A DNA stretch of 16,328 nucleotides from Immundisolibacter sp. (lineage in GTDB: Bacteria > Pseudomonadota > Gammaproteobacteria > Immundisolibacterales > Immundisolibacteraceae), in assembly GCF_041601295.1 (NCBI RefSeq), contig NZ_JBFIII010000073.1, positions 1 to 16,328 of the forward strand. Reading direction: 5' to 3'. A model generated the notes under the pieces. That model ran no database searches, was not told the origin of the DNA, and saw nothing but the letters and a program-made list of their open reading frames with translations. The position numbers were made by a program, and so were the translations under genes. Below, one piece after another: positions 7,142-16,328 of this stretch (position 1 is the first letter of the stretch; the number at the start of each line of letters is the position of its first letter).

Positions 7142-7896
7142 TGGCCTTGTGGGGCAAGCTGATCGGCGGTGTGGCCGGCTTGATGGTGGGTGGGCCACTG
7201 GGCGCGCTGCTCGGTGTGGCTGCTGGGCATACCGTGGATCAGGCGCGTGAGCCGACCCGTTCGCTGCCGCATCGAGGCCGACGCCTGGCCCTGGATGCCC
7301 TGGTCGAGCGGGGTTTTGCGTTGATGGGTTACATCGCCAAGGCCGACGGGCGGGTCAGCGAACGGGAGATCGCTGTCGCCGAGGCCTGGATGCAGCGCCT
7401 GGTACTGACGCCGACGCAGCGTCAACGGGCAATGGACCGGTTTGAGGCCGGCAAGCAGCCGGGATTTTCCGCGCCCCGCGCGGCGGATGAACTCCGGCGC
7501 GAAGTTGGTATCGATATTCGCCAGTTGCACATTGTTCTTGAAATGCTGGTTGGTATCGCCAGGGCGGATGGGCGCCTGTCCGCGTCATCGCGCCAGGCGC
7601 TGGTTGGGGTGCTGTCGCAACTGGGCCTGCCAGCCGCGGCTCTGGATGCCGTGCTTGGTCAGCAGGGGACGACCGGCGGCGGTCGGCGGGGCGCCCCGAA
7701 CGCGCCGCGAATCGCGCAGGATTACGCGTTACTTGGCGTGTCGCCAAACGCCGACGTGGCCGACATCAAGCGAGCCTATCGGCGACTGATGAGCCGCCAC
7801 CACCCGGACCGGGCCGGTGACGACGCGGGCGCGACGGCGCGTGCCCAGGGAATCAATGAAGCCTACCGACGCGTGCGTGAGGCCCGGGGATTCTGA
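7141..7896 (+). CDS. djlA: DjlA-like membrane-anchored J-domain co-chaperone
   Basis: A 251-residue type III membrane protein (E. coli DjlA is about 270) that stimulates DnaK ATPase at the inner membrane with its J domain in the cytosol. Residues 1-35 are the glycine-rich anchor typical of DjlA (WGKLIGGVAG, then GHTVDQAR), the segment reported to mediate dimerisation. Residues about 50-175 form a TerB-like helical domain with two acidic repeats (IAKADGRVSE and IARADGRLSA). A Gly/Arg-rich linker (about 178-190) leads to the J domain (about 196-251), with HPD at 221-223 in RHHPDR. Start 7141 overlaps the channel stop by one base, so its translation is probably coupled to the channel. It lacks the lptD neighbourhood of the E. 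coli gene. Confidence 0.95.
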   Translation: MALWGKLIGGVAGLMVGGPLGALLGVAAGHTVDQAREPTRSLPHRGRRLALDALVERGFALMGYIAKADGRVSEREIAVAEAWMQRLVLTPTQRQRAMDRFEAGKQPGFSAPRAADELRREVGIDIRQLHIVLEMLVGIARADGRLSASSRQALVGVLSQLGLPAAALDAVLGQQGTTGGGRRGAPNAPRIAQDYALLGVSPNADVADIKRAYRRLMSRHHPDRAGDDAGATARAQGINEAYRRVREARGF

Positions 7897-7897
7897 T

Positions 7898-7943
7898 CCG
7901 CTTTCGCGGCGTGCTCATCTACCCGGCAGCATCCGAACCGGGT
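7898..7943. other. Two short inverted repeats in the djlA-yihY gap
   Basis: The 82-base gap (7897-7978) contains CCGC/GCGG around a TTTC loop (7898-7909) and ACCCGG/CCGGGT (7921-7926 with 7938-7943, 11-base loop). Neither is followed by a T-tract, so they are not standard intrinsic terminators. They could be weak transcript-end structures or chance in GC-rich DNA. I found no convincing promoter hexamers in this gap, although some promoter for the yihY-tamA-tamB unit is expected nearby. Confidence 0.25.
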
Positions 7944-7978
7944 GGCGAGCCCCCATACAAATCGACTAGGGTGCCCTG

Positions 7979-9238
7979 ATGCCAACGACAGACATTACAC
8001 ATTCACGATTGGACAGGTTCCTGGCCGGCCTGCGCTTCATTGGCCGACGTTTGGCACAGGAACGCATTACTCAGGCCGCCGCCAGCCTCACCTTCACCAC
8101 CGTCATCTCGCTGGTGCCGCTGCTGGCGGTCATGCTGGCCTTGTTCACGGCCTTTCCGGCCTTCGACGACATGCGGGAGCGGTTACAGGTGTGGTTCGCG
8201 CAGGCCCTGTTGCCGCCGAATATCGCCGAAACGGTGTTCGGCTATCTGAACCAGTTCGCGGAAAAAGCCGCCGGCTTGGGTGCGGCCGGCGTGATCGGCC
8301 TGCTGGTCACCGCCACCATGCTGCTGATGACCGTGGATCGTTCACTGAACCGCATCTGGCGTACGGCCCGGCCGCGGCCACTGGCGCAACGGGTGATCCT
8401 GTTCTGGGCCTGGCTGACCGCCGGGCCATTGCTGATGGCATTCGCGCTCGGCCAGTTGTCGCTGGCCGCGGCATTTTCATCGGGCTGGCTGGGCGCGGTT
8501 CCCGGAGCTACCGCGCTGGCCGGCACGCTAATGTCCTGGCTGATCATGGGTGGCCTGCTGGCGGTTGTGTACCGGGTGGTGCCAAACACCGAAGTGCTGT
8601 GGCGTGACGCGCTGGTCGGAGGCATTCTGGCAGCGGTCGCTTTCAATCTGGCCAGTCGCCTGTTTGCCTGGTACATCGGCCGCCTGCCGACTTATGCAGC
8701 GGTTTATGGCACCTTTGCCACGCTGCCTCTGGCCTTGATCTGGATGTACTGGAGCTGGCTGGTAGTTCTGGGCGGCGCCATCGTGTCCGCCTGGTTGCCG
8801 GCCCTGCGGACCGGGGTGATGGCGCCCGTGGCACCCGCCGGTGCCGATTTCCTGCTCGCGCTACAGGTGGTGCGCCGGCTGGAGGAGACCCGTCGGGAAC
8901 CGCCGTGTGGTCTGGACATGGCCACTTTGGCGCGTGGCCTGGCGGCGGACCCGCAACGCCTGGAGCAGGTCTTGCTGGCGCTGGAGGCCCTCGGCTGGGT
9001 TGGTCAGGTAAGTGAATCGACCCGGCGGGGCGGCTCGCGATGGGCTTTGCTGATCGATTCGCAAACCATCTCGCTGGCGCCACTGGTCGATAGTCTGTTG
9101 CTGGATCGTGAAGCCTGTCGACGCGCCGGGTTGGCACCCGGCGATCTGTTCCACGAGGAAATGGTCGCCCGGCCGTTGCAGGCCTTGACCGCACACAGCG
9201 CGCGAACCGGTGACAACGAAGGACGAAGCCAGGGATGA
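7979..9238 (+). CDS. yihY: YihY/BrkB-family inner-membrane protein
   Basis: A 419-residue polytopic membrane protein of the YihY/BrkB family (once misnamed RNase BN); the molecular function of the family is not settled. About six membrane segments occupy residues 35-275. They include the family stretch AAASLTFTTVISLVPLL (33-49), TVDRSLNRIW in the middle and LPLALIWMYWSWLVVLGGA near 248-266. Residues about 280-419 form a soluble tail with a possible winged-helix-like part (MATLARGLAADPQRLEQVLL) of the kind seen in long gammaproteobacterial members. The ATG at 7979 has AGGG at 7968-7971, seven bases upstream, and follows an 82-base gap, so this may be the first gene of a transcription unit. Its stop overlaps tamA by four bases (ATGA), linking it to outer-membrane assembly. 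Confidence 0.93.
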   Translation: MPTTDITHSRLDRFLAGLRFIGRRLAQERITQAAASLTFTTVISLVPLLAVMLALFTAFPAFDDMRERLQVWFAQALLPPNIAETVFGYLNQFAEKAAGLGAAGVIGLLVTATMLLMTVDRSLNRIWRTARPRPLAQRVILFWAWLTAGPLLMAFALGQLSLAAAFSSGWLGAVPGATALAGTLMSWLIMGGLLAVVYRVVPNTEVLWRDALVGGILAAVAFNLASRLFAWYIGRLPTYAAVYGTFATLPLALIWMYWSWLVVLGGAIVSAWLPALRTGVMAPVAPAGADFLLALQVVRRLEETRREPPCGLDMATLARGLAADPQRLEQVLLALEALGWVGQVSESTRRGGSRWALLIDSQTISLAPLVDSLLLDREACRRAGLAPGDLFHEEMVARPLQALTAHSARTGDNEGRSQG

Positions 9239-10986
9239 TCCGCGGTTTGCGCGGCCTGCGGCGCGCTCTGGTGGGCGCGTGCCTGCTGCTGATGGCACCG
9301 CTGACGTTGGCCGCGTCGCCCGCGGTGCAGGTGGAACTCGACGGACTGAGCGACACCTTGCGCGACAGCGTTCTGGCTTCGCTCGACATCAGCGCCGAGG
9401 CGGCCCGCAAGCGCGTTTCGGTATCCCGACTGCGACGGGCGCATGCCGCGGCCCCGCGCCAGATTGCCATTGCGCTGGAAGCGAGCGGTTATTACCGTTC
9501 GCAGACTCACGCCACCCTGACGCGAACCGACACGGGCTGGCGGGCACACTACCAGGTCCGGCGCGGACCACCATTGCGGATTTCGCAGCTGCAGCTGACG
9601 GTCGCCGGTCCGGCCCAGGCCGATCTTGAGTTGCAGGCGGCACGGCCGCAGTTTCCGCTCAAGGTGGGCGACCGGCTACGCCATGCCCGCTACGACAGCG
9701 GAAAGCGGGCTCTGCTGGAAACACTCCTCGGGTACGGTTATTTCGACGCCCGCTACACCTTGCATCGGGTCGATGTGGACCCCGAAGTTTACGAGGCGCG
9801 CGTCCTGCTCACGCTGGACAGCGGGCCGCGCTACCGTTTTGGTGTTGTCGCCCTGGACGATACGGTGGTCAATGAGTCGCTGCTGCGCCGCTATGGCGCG
9901 CCGCAGGCGGGGACGCCCTACCACGCGGCGGACCTGCTCAGCTACCAGGGATCGCTCAGCGATAGCGGCTATTTCAGCGGCGTGGATGTGACGCCCGGGG
10001 TCCCGGACAGGCAGGCCGGGACCGTGCCGATCCAGGTCAGCCTGACCGCCCGCCCGCGCAATGCCTACAGTGCCGGAGCCGGTTTTGCCACGGATAGTGG
10101 CCCTCGCTTGCGCGCCGGGCACGAACGCCGCTACGTCAACCAGCGTGGTCACAGCCTGGACAGCAACCTGCTGCTGTCGCCGCAAGACAGCACGCTGGGC
10201 ACAAGCTATCGTGTTCCGCTGGCTGATCCCCGGGCGGAGCAGCTCACGTTCGGCGCGGCTTTGAGCCAGAAAGACACCGTCACCGCCCGTTCGGACAGCC
10301 TGAATCTGCAATCGGCTTACATGCGCCGTCAGGGACCCTGGCGCCGCACTTTGGGTCTGGATTATCTGATCGAGAGCTTCAGGGCTGGTGACGACCGCGG
10401 TAACAGCAAGCTGCTGATCCCATCCGTCAGCTGGCTGGGAAGCCGCAGCGACGATCCGCTGTGGCCGCGCGACGGGGGGCGTCTGGAATTCACTCTGCGT
10501 GGCGCGCTGGCGGGCCTGCTGTCGGATCTGAGCTTCGCCCAGGCACGGGTCGGCGGCAAATACGTCGCTGGATTTGGCCGCAACCAGCGCCTGCTTGGGC
10601 GCGTCGAAGTGGGCTCGACCTGGGTCGATGGTTTCGGTGAGTTACCCGCGTCGCTGAGGTTCTTTGCCGGCGGCGACCAGAGCGTGCGCGGATTCGACTA
10701 CCAGAAGCTCGGGCCACGCGACAGTTCCGGGGATGTCGCCGGCGGGCGACACCTGCTGGTAGCCAGCCTTGAGTATGAGTGGATGTTCGCTGGTGATTTT
10801 GGCGGCGCGCTTTTCTTCGATGCCGGCAATGCCTTCGATGGCGTGCGGCTGAATCTGAAACGGGGCGCCGGTTTTGGCGTTCGCTGGCGTTCGCCAATCG
10901 GCGCGGTACGGGTCGATATCGCCAGCGCGGTGTCCGAGCCGGGCGCGCCGCTGCGCCTGCACCTGAGCGTGGGGCCGGATTTGTGA
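9235..10986 (+). CDS. tamA: TamA outer-membrane translocation and assembly factor
   Basis: A 583-residue Omp85-family protein (E. coli TamA is 577). Residues 1 to about 27 are a signal peptide (basic MIRGLRGLRR, hydrophobic core, LTLAA cleavage zone). About 28-275 would hold three POTRA domains; the third ends with the stretch containing SDSGYFSGVDV. About 275-583 form a 16-stranded beta-barrel. The diagnostic loop-6 motif VRGFDYQ starts at V484, and the C-terminal strand ends in LHLSVGPDL. With TamB it forms the TAM complex, which helps insert some outer-membrane proteins and, with TamB, supports phospholipid movement. The ATG at 9235 overlaps the yihY stop (ATGA) with AAGGA at 9219-9223. 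The stop overlaps the tamB start. It is TamA rather than BamA: only three POTRA domains fit, and tamB follows. Confidence 0.96.
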   Translation: MIRGLRGLRRALVGACLLLMAPLTLAASPAVQVELDGLSDTLRDSVLASLDISAEAARKRVSVSRLRRAHAAAPRQIAIALEASGYYRSQTHATLTRTDTGWRAHYQVRRGPPLRISQLQLTVAGPAQADLELQAARPQFPLKVGDRLRHARYDSGKRALLETLLGYGYFDARYTLHRVDVDPEVYEARVLLTLDSGPRYRFGVVALDDTVVNESLLRRYGAPQAGTPYHAADLLSYQGSLSDSGYFSGVDVTPGVPDRQAGTVPIQVSLTARPRNAYSAGAGFATDSGPRLRAGHERRYVNQRGHSLDSNLLLSPQDSTLGTSYRVPLADPRAEQLTFGAALSQKDTVTARSDSLNLQSAYMRRQGPWRRTLGLDYLIESFRAGDDRGNSKLLIPSVSWLGSRSDDPLWPRDGGRLEFTLRGALAGLLSDLSFAQARVGGKYVAGFGRNQRLLGRVEVGSTWVDGFGELPASLRFFAGGDQSVRGFDYQKLGPRDSSGDVAGGRHLLVASLEYEWMFAGDFGGALFFDAGNAFDGVRLNLKRGAGFGVRWRSPIGAVRVDIASAVSEPGAPLRLHLSVGPDL

Positions 10987-13900
10987 TGCGGGTCTGGCGG
11001 GCAGTCTGGCCGGTTACGGCACTCGCGCTGGTGGTGGGTCTTGCCGGTTACGTCGCGCTTGGCAGCGACACGTTCACCCGACTGCTGCTCAAAGGCGCCC
11101 AGGCAGTGTCCGGCGGGCGCCTGCAGTATGGAGAGCTCAGCGGCAGCCTGCGGCAGGGCCTGCATTTGCGCGATGTCAGCCTGCGTTTCGACGGCGGCCA
11201 GGCGCAAATGGCCGGCATCGACTGGACGCCTGATCTGGGCGCGCTGTGGCAGCGGCGCCTGGCGCTGGGCCACATCACCCTGCACAAACTGCGTCTTGAA
11301 CTGGACGCCAGCGCGGCCGGGCCGTCGTCGGAGCCGCCAACACTGCCGCTGTTTGCCGTGCCCGGCAGCGTCACCCTGGCACAACTCAAGGTGCTGGGCC
11401 TGGAGATCACCACCGGCAGTAACGAACCGCTACGCATCGACGAACTGCGGCTCGGTGCGACGCTGGTCGGCAGCCGCCTGCACGTGCGCGAGCTGGCCGC
11501 CTTTGGCGCCGGTTGGGCGGCTGTCTCAACGCTGCGCCTGGACTTTGCTGGCGATGCCCCGTTGGAAGGCCAGTGGCAGGGGCGCCTGGAGTCGGCCGAC
11601 GGGACACGCTGGCAAGTCGCCGGCCATCTGGGCGGTGCCATTAGGCGCAGCGTGCAGGCCACGCTCAGTGTCGCCTCGCCGGTGCAGGGCCGGCTCGTGG
11701 CCAGTATCGACACGCCGCTGGCCAATGGGCCCTGGCAGGCACGCATGCAAATGGACGGCCAGTCGCTGGCGGCATTTCGATCGGCGCTGCCGCCGTGGTT
11801 GCTGACTCTCGACGGGCGCGCGCACGGCCGTGGCGCGGATGCGGATGTAGTGGTCGCGTACGGCCTGGCAGGCACGCCGGCCGGGCCGCTGAGGGGACAC
11901 CTGAAGGGGCACGGCCAGACCGGGCACTGGCAGATCGATGCCCAGGTGCTCGGCGATGTCCCTGCCAGCCGGGTTGATCTGGCCGGTCAGATCGACCTTG
12001 CTGCCAGCGCCATGGATGTATTGGTCGACTGGAAGCAGCTGCGCTGGCCACTGGTTGATCCCGCGCAGGTGGTCTCGCCGTCCGGCAGCGCGCGCCTGCA
12101 AGGCAACCTGGCCGACTGGTTACTGACCCTGGACGCGGTGCTGCAGGCGCAAGGACAGGCCGGAGCACTGACCGCCCGTGTGTCCGGCGACAGCAAGGGC
12201 GCACGAGTGCAACAGCTGACGGCCCGGGTCCTGGGCGGCAGCCTGGACGGGCAGGGTCTGGTGCACTGGTCGCCCACGCCGGGCTACGAGCTGGATCTGC
12301 GAGCCGCTGGATTCAACCCCGGCCTGCTTTTCTCACAGTGGCCGGGACATGTCGATGCGGTGCTGTCAGTGGCCGGGCAGGGCGAGCAGCTGGCGCTGCA
12401 CCTGTCGGAGCTGAGCGGCCAGCTGCGTGGCCAGGCGCTCGGCGGCAGTGGGGCCCTGGCGTGGAACGCTGGAATACTCAGTCTCGACGAGGTCGCGGTG
12501 CGGATGGGGCGGGCACGCCTGCGCGCGGATGGCGCGGTCGGCCTTGGCAAGCCGCTGCGGGTCGATCTGTCGGTGCCGGTAGCCGGGGAGCTGCTGCCTG
12601 GCGCGCGTGGGAGCCTCACCGCCATGCTGCGCCTTGAGGGGGCCGGATTCGCCCACGCCAGGTTGAAGCTTGATGCCGCGGGGCTCGGTTACGGTGACCT
12701 TGCGGCGCAAAGCCTCAATGCCGACATCGATCTGAACCGTCCGCAGGACGTCTTGCGCCTGCGCGTGGCTGCCGGTGGCGTCAAGGTGGCAGACCAGCGC
12801 CTGGCGCTGCGCCTGTCCGCGGATGGCAGGGCCGGCGCCCATGACGTGCAGATCGACCTGGAGGGCGGCGACTGGCAGCTGGCCCTGGCGGGTTCGGGCG
12901 CGGTGCTGGATGACGGCTGGCGCGGCCGGTTTGCCACCGGCACTGTGAATGGCCTGCCGCCGGCGCGTTGGAATCTGGCCCAGCCGCTGGCCCTGGAGCT
13001 ACGCCGTGCGCAACAGGTTGTCGGCCAGCACTGCTGGCAGGCGCAGCAGGCGCGCCTTTGCGCCGGGGGGAGTCAGATCGACCGCGTGCTGCAACTGGCG
13101 GCCGAGTTGCAGCGTCTGCCATTGGCGGGTTTGATGGGCCCGGACGTCAGCCTGGACAGCAGCCTGGGGGGGCAGCTTGACCTGCGGCGTGCCGATGGCC
13201 TGTTACTGGGTGAGGCCCGCCTGGATGTCCCGGCCGGCCGTCTGAGCTTGTCGGCACCGGATGGCGAGCCGCGTGAGTTTAAGCATGGTGCAGCGGTCTT
13301 GAGTGCCCGCTTCGGCGCTGACGGCACCGATATGGCTGCGCGCCTTGCCGCAGTTGGCGCTCCCGACCTGATTTCCGCTTCCCTGCGCCTGCCCGCGTTG
13401 CCGGGGGCGCCGGGTGCGCCGTTACCGCTCAGCGGCGTACTGGCGGCGCATCTGCCGGACATTGGGCTTGCCGAACCGTGGTTGCCGGGGGTCGAGGAGC
13501 TGGCCGGACGTTTTGAGGCCGATCTGAAAATAACCGGCACGGCACAGGCGCCGAACATCCTGGGCGTGCTGCGGGTGCGCGACGGCGAGGCAGCGTTGCC
13601 CCGGCTCGGCATAGAACTGTCCGGGCTGAGCGTGGACCTGACCGGCGAGGGGGAGCAGACGGTGCGGGTTGCGGCCAGCGCCAAGTCTGGGAAAGGTAGC
13701 CTGACGCTGACTGGCACCGGTCGCCGCGATGCACCGGGTGGATTGCAGGCGGCGTTGGCGCTGCGCGGCGAGAATTTCCGGATCATGGACACGGCGGCGC
13801 TGCAGGCGCGGGTGACGCCAGTGCTGGATTTCAACATCGATGGTGAGGCGCTGGCCGTCACTGGCAGCGTGCAGGTGCCGTATGCCCGAATCAAGGTGGT

Positions 13901-14678
13901 CGACACGCCGGCAGCCGTGACCGTCTCGCCCGATGTGGTCGTGCGCGGGCGTGCGCAACCGACTGGCCGGTCGCTGGCCGCGCGCGCCGATGTGCGCCTG
14001 GTGCTTGGCGACGACGTGCGGGTCAGCGCCCATGGCTTTGCTGGCAGTCTGGGCGGAGCCCTGCGCCTGCGTCAGGGCCAGGACGGTACGACGTCCGCCA
14101 ACGGCACGGTTCGCGTCGAGCAAGGCCAGTACATGTTTTACGGCCAACGCCTGCCGGTCACTGAAGGGCTGCTGCGCTACGCCGGTGGTCCGCCGGATAA
14201 CCCTGGCCTGCGCATTACCGCCGCGCGCAAGGTCGGGGAGGTAACCGCCGGGGTACGCCTGCGCGGTACCGCCAAGGCGCCCGATACGCAGCTCTTCTCC
14301 ACACCGCCGATGCAGCAGTCGGAAATCCTCTCTTACCTGGTGCTGGGGCGTCCGCTGCGGCAGGCCAGCAGCGCCCAGGGTGATCTTCTGATGCAGGCCG
14401 CCAGCTCGGTGGGTATGCGCGGTGGCTCGGCGCTCACCAAACGCATCGGTCAGGCACTGGGTTTCGACGAGGCCAAGCTTGGCAGTGATGACAACGGCGG
14501 CGCCAACCTGGCCCTTGGCCGTTACCTGACGCCGCAGCTGTACATTGGCTATGGCGTTGGCCTGGCCGATCAGGCAAATGCGGTGACTCTGCGCTATACG
14601 CTGTCGGAGCACCTGCTGCTGGAGGTGCTTTCCGGGCTCACCCAGACGGCCGATCTGCTCTACAAGGTCGAGCGCTGA
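10986..14678 (+). CDS. tamB: TamB inner-membrane-anchored translocation and assembly protein
   Basis: A 1230-residue AsmA-like/TamB protein (E. coli TamB is 1259), anchored in the inner membrane by a single N-terminal helix (about 8-27) and spanning the periplasm as a long hydrophobic beta-groove. The middle has the repetitive strand-turn pattern of the family. The C-terminal DUF490 domain (roughly 900-1230) holds the recognisable YMFYGQRLPVTEGLLRYAGG, SEILSYLVLGRPL and YLTPQLYIGYGVGL stretches and the ending ADLLYKVER. Only two cysteines occur, C683 and C692 (QHCWQ...ARLCAGG), a probable disulphide. The ATG at 10986 overlaps the tamA stop (TGATG); GTG 10983 directly before it is an equivalent alternative. 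It acts with TamA in outer-membrane protein assembly and lipid transport. The long antisense frames over this gene are shadows. Confidence 0.97.
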   Translation: MRVWRAVWPVTALALVVGLAGYVALGSDTFTRLLLKGAQAVSGGRLQYGELSGSLRQGLHLRDVSLRFDGGQAQMAGIDWTPDLGALWQRRLALGHITLHKLRLELDASAAGPSSEPPTLPLFAVPGSVTLAQLKVLGLEITTGSNEPLRIDELRLGATLVGSRLHVRELAAFGAGWAAVSTLRLDFAGDAPLEGQWQGRLESADGTRWQVAGHLGGAIRRSVQATLSVASPVQGRLVASIDTPLANGPWQARMQMDGQSLAAFRSALPPWLLTLDGRAHGRGADADVVVAYGLAGTPAGPLRGHLKGHGQTGHWQIDAQVLGDVPASRVDLAGQIDLAASAMDVLVDWKQLRWPLVDPAQVVSPSGSARLQGNLADWLLTLDAVLQAQGQAGALTARVSGDSKGARVQQLTARVLGGSLDGQGLVHWSPTPGYELDLRAAGFNPGLLFSQWPGHVDAVLSVAGQGEQLALHLSELSGQLRGQALGGSGALAWNAGILSLDEVAVRMGRARLRADGAVGLGKPLRVDLSVPVAGELLPGARGSLTAMLRLEGAGFAHARLKLDAAGLGYGDLAAQSLNADIDLNRPQDVLRLRVAAGGVKVADQRLALRLSADGRAGAHDVQIDLEGGDWQLALAGSGAVLDDGWRGRFATGTVNGLPPARWNLAQPLALELRRAQQVVGQHCWQAQQARLCAGGSQIDRVLQLAAELQRLPLAGLMGPDVSLDSSLGGQLDLRRADGLLLGEARLDVPAGRLSLSAPDGEPREFKHGAAVLSARFGADGTDMAARLAAVGAPDLISASLRLPALPGAPGAPLPLSGVLAAHLPDIGLAEPWLPGVEELAGRFEADLKITGTAQAPNILGVLRVRDGEAALPRLGIELSGLSVDLTGEGEQTVRVAASAKSGKGSLTLTGTGRRDAPGGLQAALALRGENFRIMDTAALQARVTPVLDFNIDGEALAVTGSVQVPYARIKVVDTPAAVTVSPDVVVRGRAQPTGRSLAARADVRLVLGDDVRVSAHGFAGSLGGALRLRQGQDGTTSANGTVRVEQGQYMFYGQRLPVTEGLLRYAGGPPDNPGLRITAARKVGEVTAGVRLRGTAKAPDTQLFSTPPMQQSEILSYLVLGRPLRQASSAQGDLLMQAASSVGMRGGSALTKRIGQALGFDEAKLGSDDNGGANLALGRYLTPQLYIGYGVGLADQANAVTLRYTLSEHLLLEVLSGLTQTADLLYKVER

Positions 14679-14707
14679 GGGCCTCGTTTCAGACGTCCCC
14701 AACGCAC

Positions 14708-14718
14708 GGCCGGCGGCC
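14708..14718 (+). terminator. Weak hairpin after tamB
   Basis: GGCC-GGC-GGCC can fold into a 4-bp stem with a 3-base loop, followed by TCTTT. It lies in the 94-base gap between tamB and glnS. The stem is short and the T-tract is interrupted, so it would be at best a weak intrinsic terminator for the yihY-tamA-tamB unit. Confidence 0.2.
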
Positions 14719-14722
14719 TCTT

Positions 14723-14728
14723 TACAAT
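14723..14728 (+). promoter_or_regulatory. Probable -10 element for glnS
   Basis: TACAAT matches the sigma-70 -10 consensus at five of six bases and lies 44 bases before the glnS start, a sensible distance. No good -35 hexamer sits 16-18 bases upstream (CAACGC there), so an activator or a weak -35 would be needed. Confidence 0.4.
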
Positions 14729-14772
14729 AGCCGTTCCCTGACTCGCGCTCCTTAATGTTCATCGCAGGCCCT

Positions 14773-16328
<1,556 letters not shown>

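Noticed and set aside
14755..14772. Upstream in-frame ATG for glnS
   Set aside because: It has no Shine-Dalgarno, and the six added residues (MFIAGP) do not match known GlnRS N-termini, which align from 14773.

Overview
The window is a densely packed stretch of chromosome from a high-GC bacterium (about two thirds G+C by eye). It is almost certainly a gammaproteobacterium. The evidence is a TamA/TamB outer-membrane assembly pair, a membrane-anchored DjlA co-chaperone, an Escherichia-type beta carbonic anhydrase and a GlnRS of the gammaproteobacterial type. I cannot place it to genus; a deep-branching or environmental lineage is a guess from GC and gene order. All twelve genes lie on the + strand, no intergenic gap exceeds about 95 bases, and coding density is near 98%. 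I see no tRNA, rRNA, insertion sequence, prophage, integrase or CRISPR array, and no gene-free stretch over 300 bases.

Region 1 (3-2362) is a catabolic pair. A 5'-truncated thiolase, closest in my recollection to the 3-oxoadipyl-CoA (PcaF/PaaJ) subfamily, is coupled by a TGATG overlap to a class III (CaiB/BaiF) CoA-transferase. Together they could activate an organic acid as its CoA ester and cleave a beta-ketoacyl-CoA; the substrate is not visible.

Region 2 (2422-7896) is a tight run of mixed housekeeping and membrane genes: carbonic anhydrase (can), a short glycerophosphodiester phosphodiesterase, a TerC-family membrane protein, a fused PabB-PabC folate enzyme, a voltage-sensor-type potassium channel with a C-terminal zinc ribbon, and djlA. 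Gaps are 8-23 bases or small overlaps, so it may be transcribed as one or a few units. The channel gene holds a strikingly AT-rich run of rare codons that also resembles an internal promoter ahead of djlA.

Region 3 (7979-14678) is an envelope operon: a YihY/BrkB-family inner-membrane protein, tamA and tamB, joined by ATGA and TGATG overlaps. TamA is the outer-membrane beta-barrel and TamB the inner-membrane-anchored periplasm-spanning partner. The coupling to YihY is the most suggestive context in the window.

Region 4 (14773-16328) is glnS, which runs off the 3' end. Overall this is mostly ordinary core genome. I found no clear evidence of an undescribed system; the findings are contextual or regulatory leads of modest strength.
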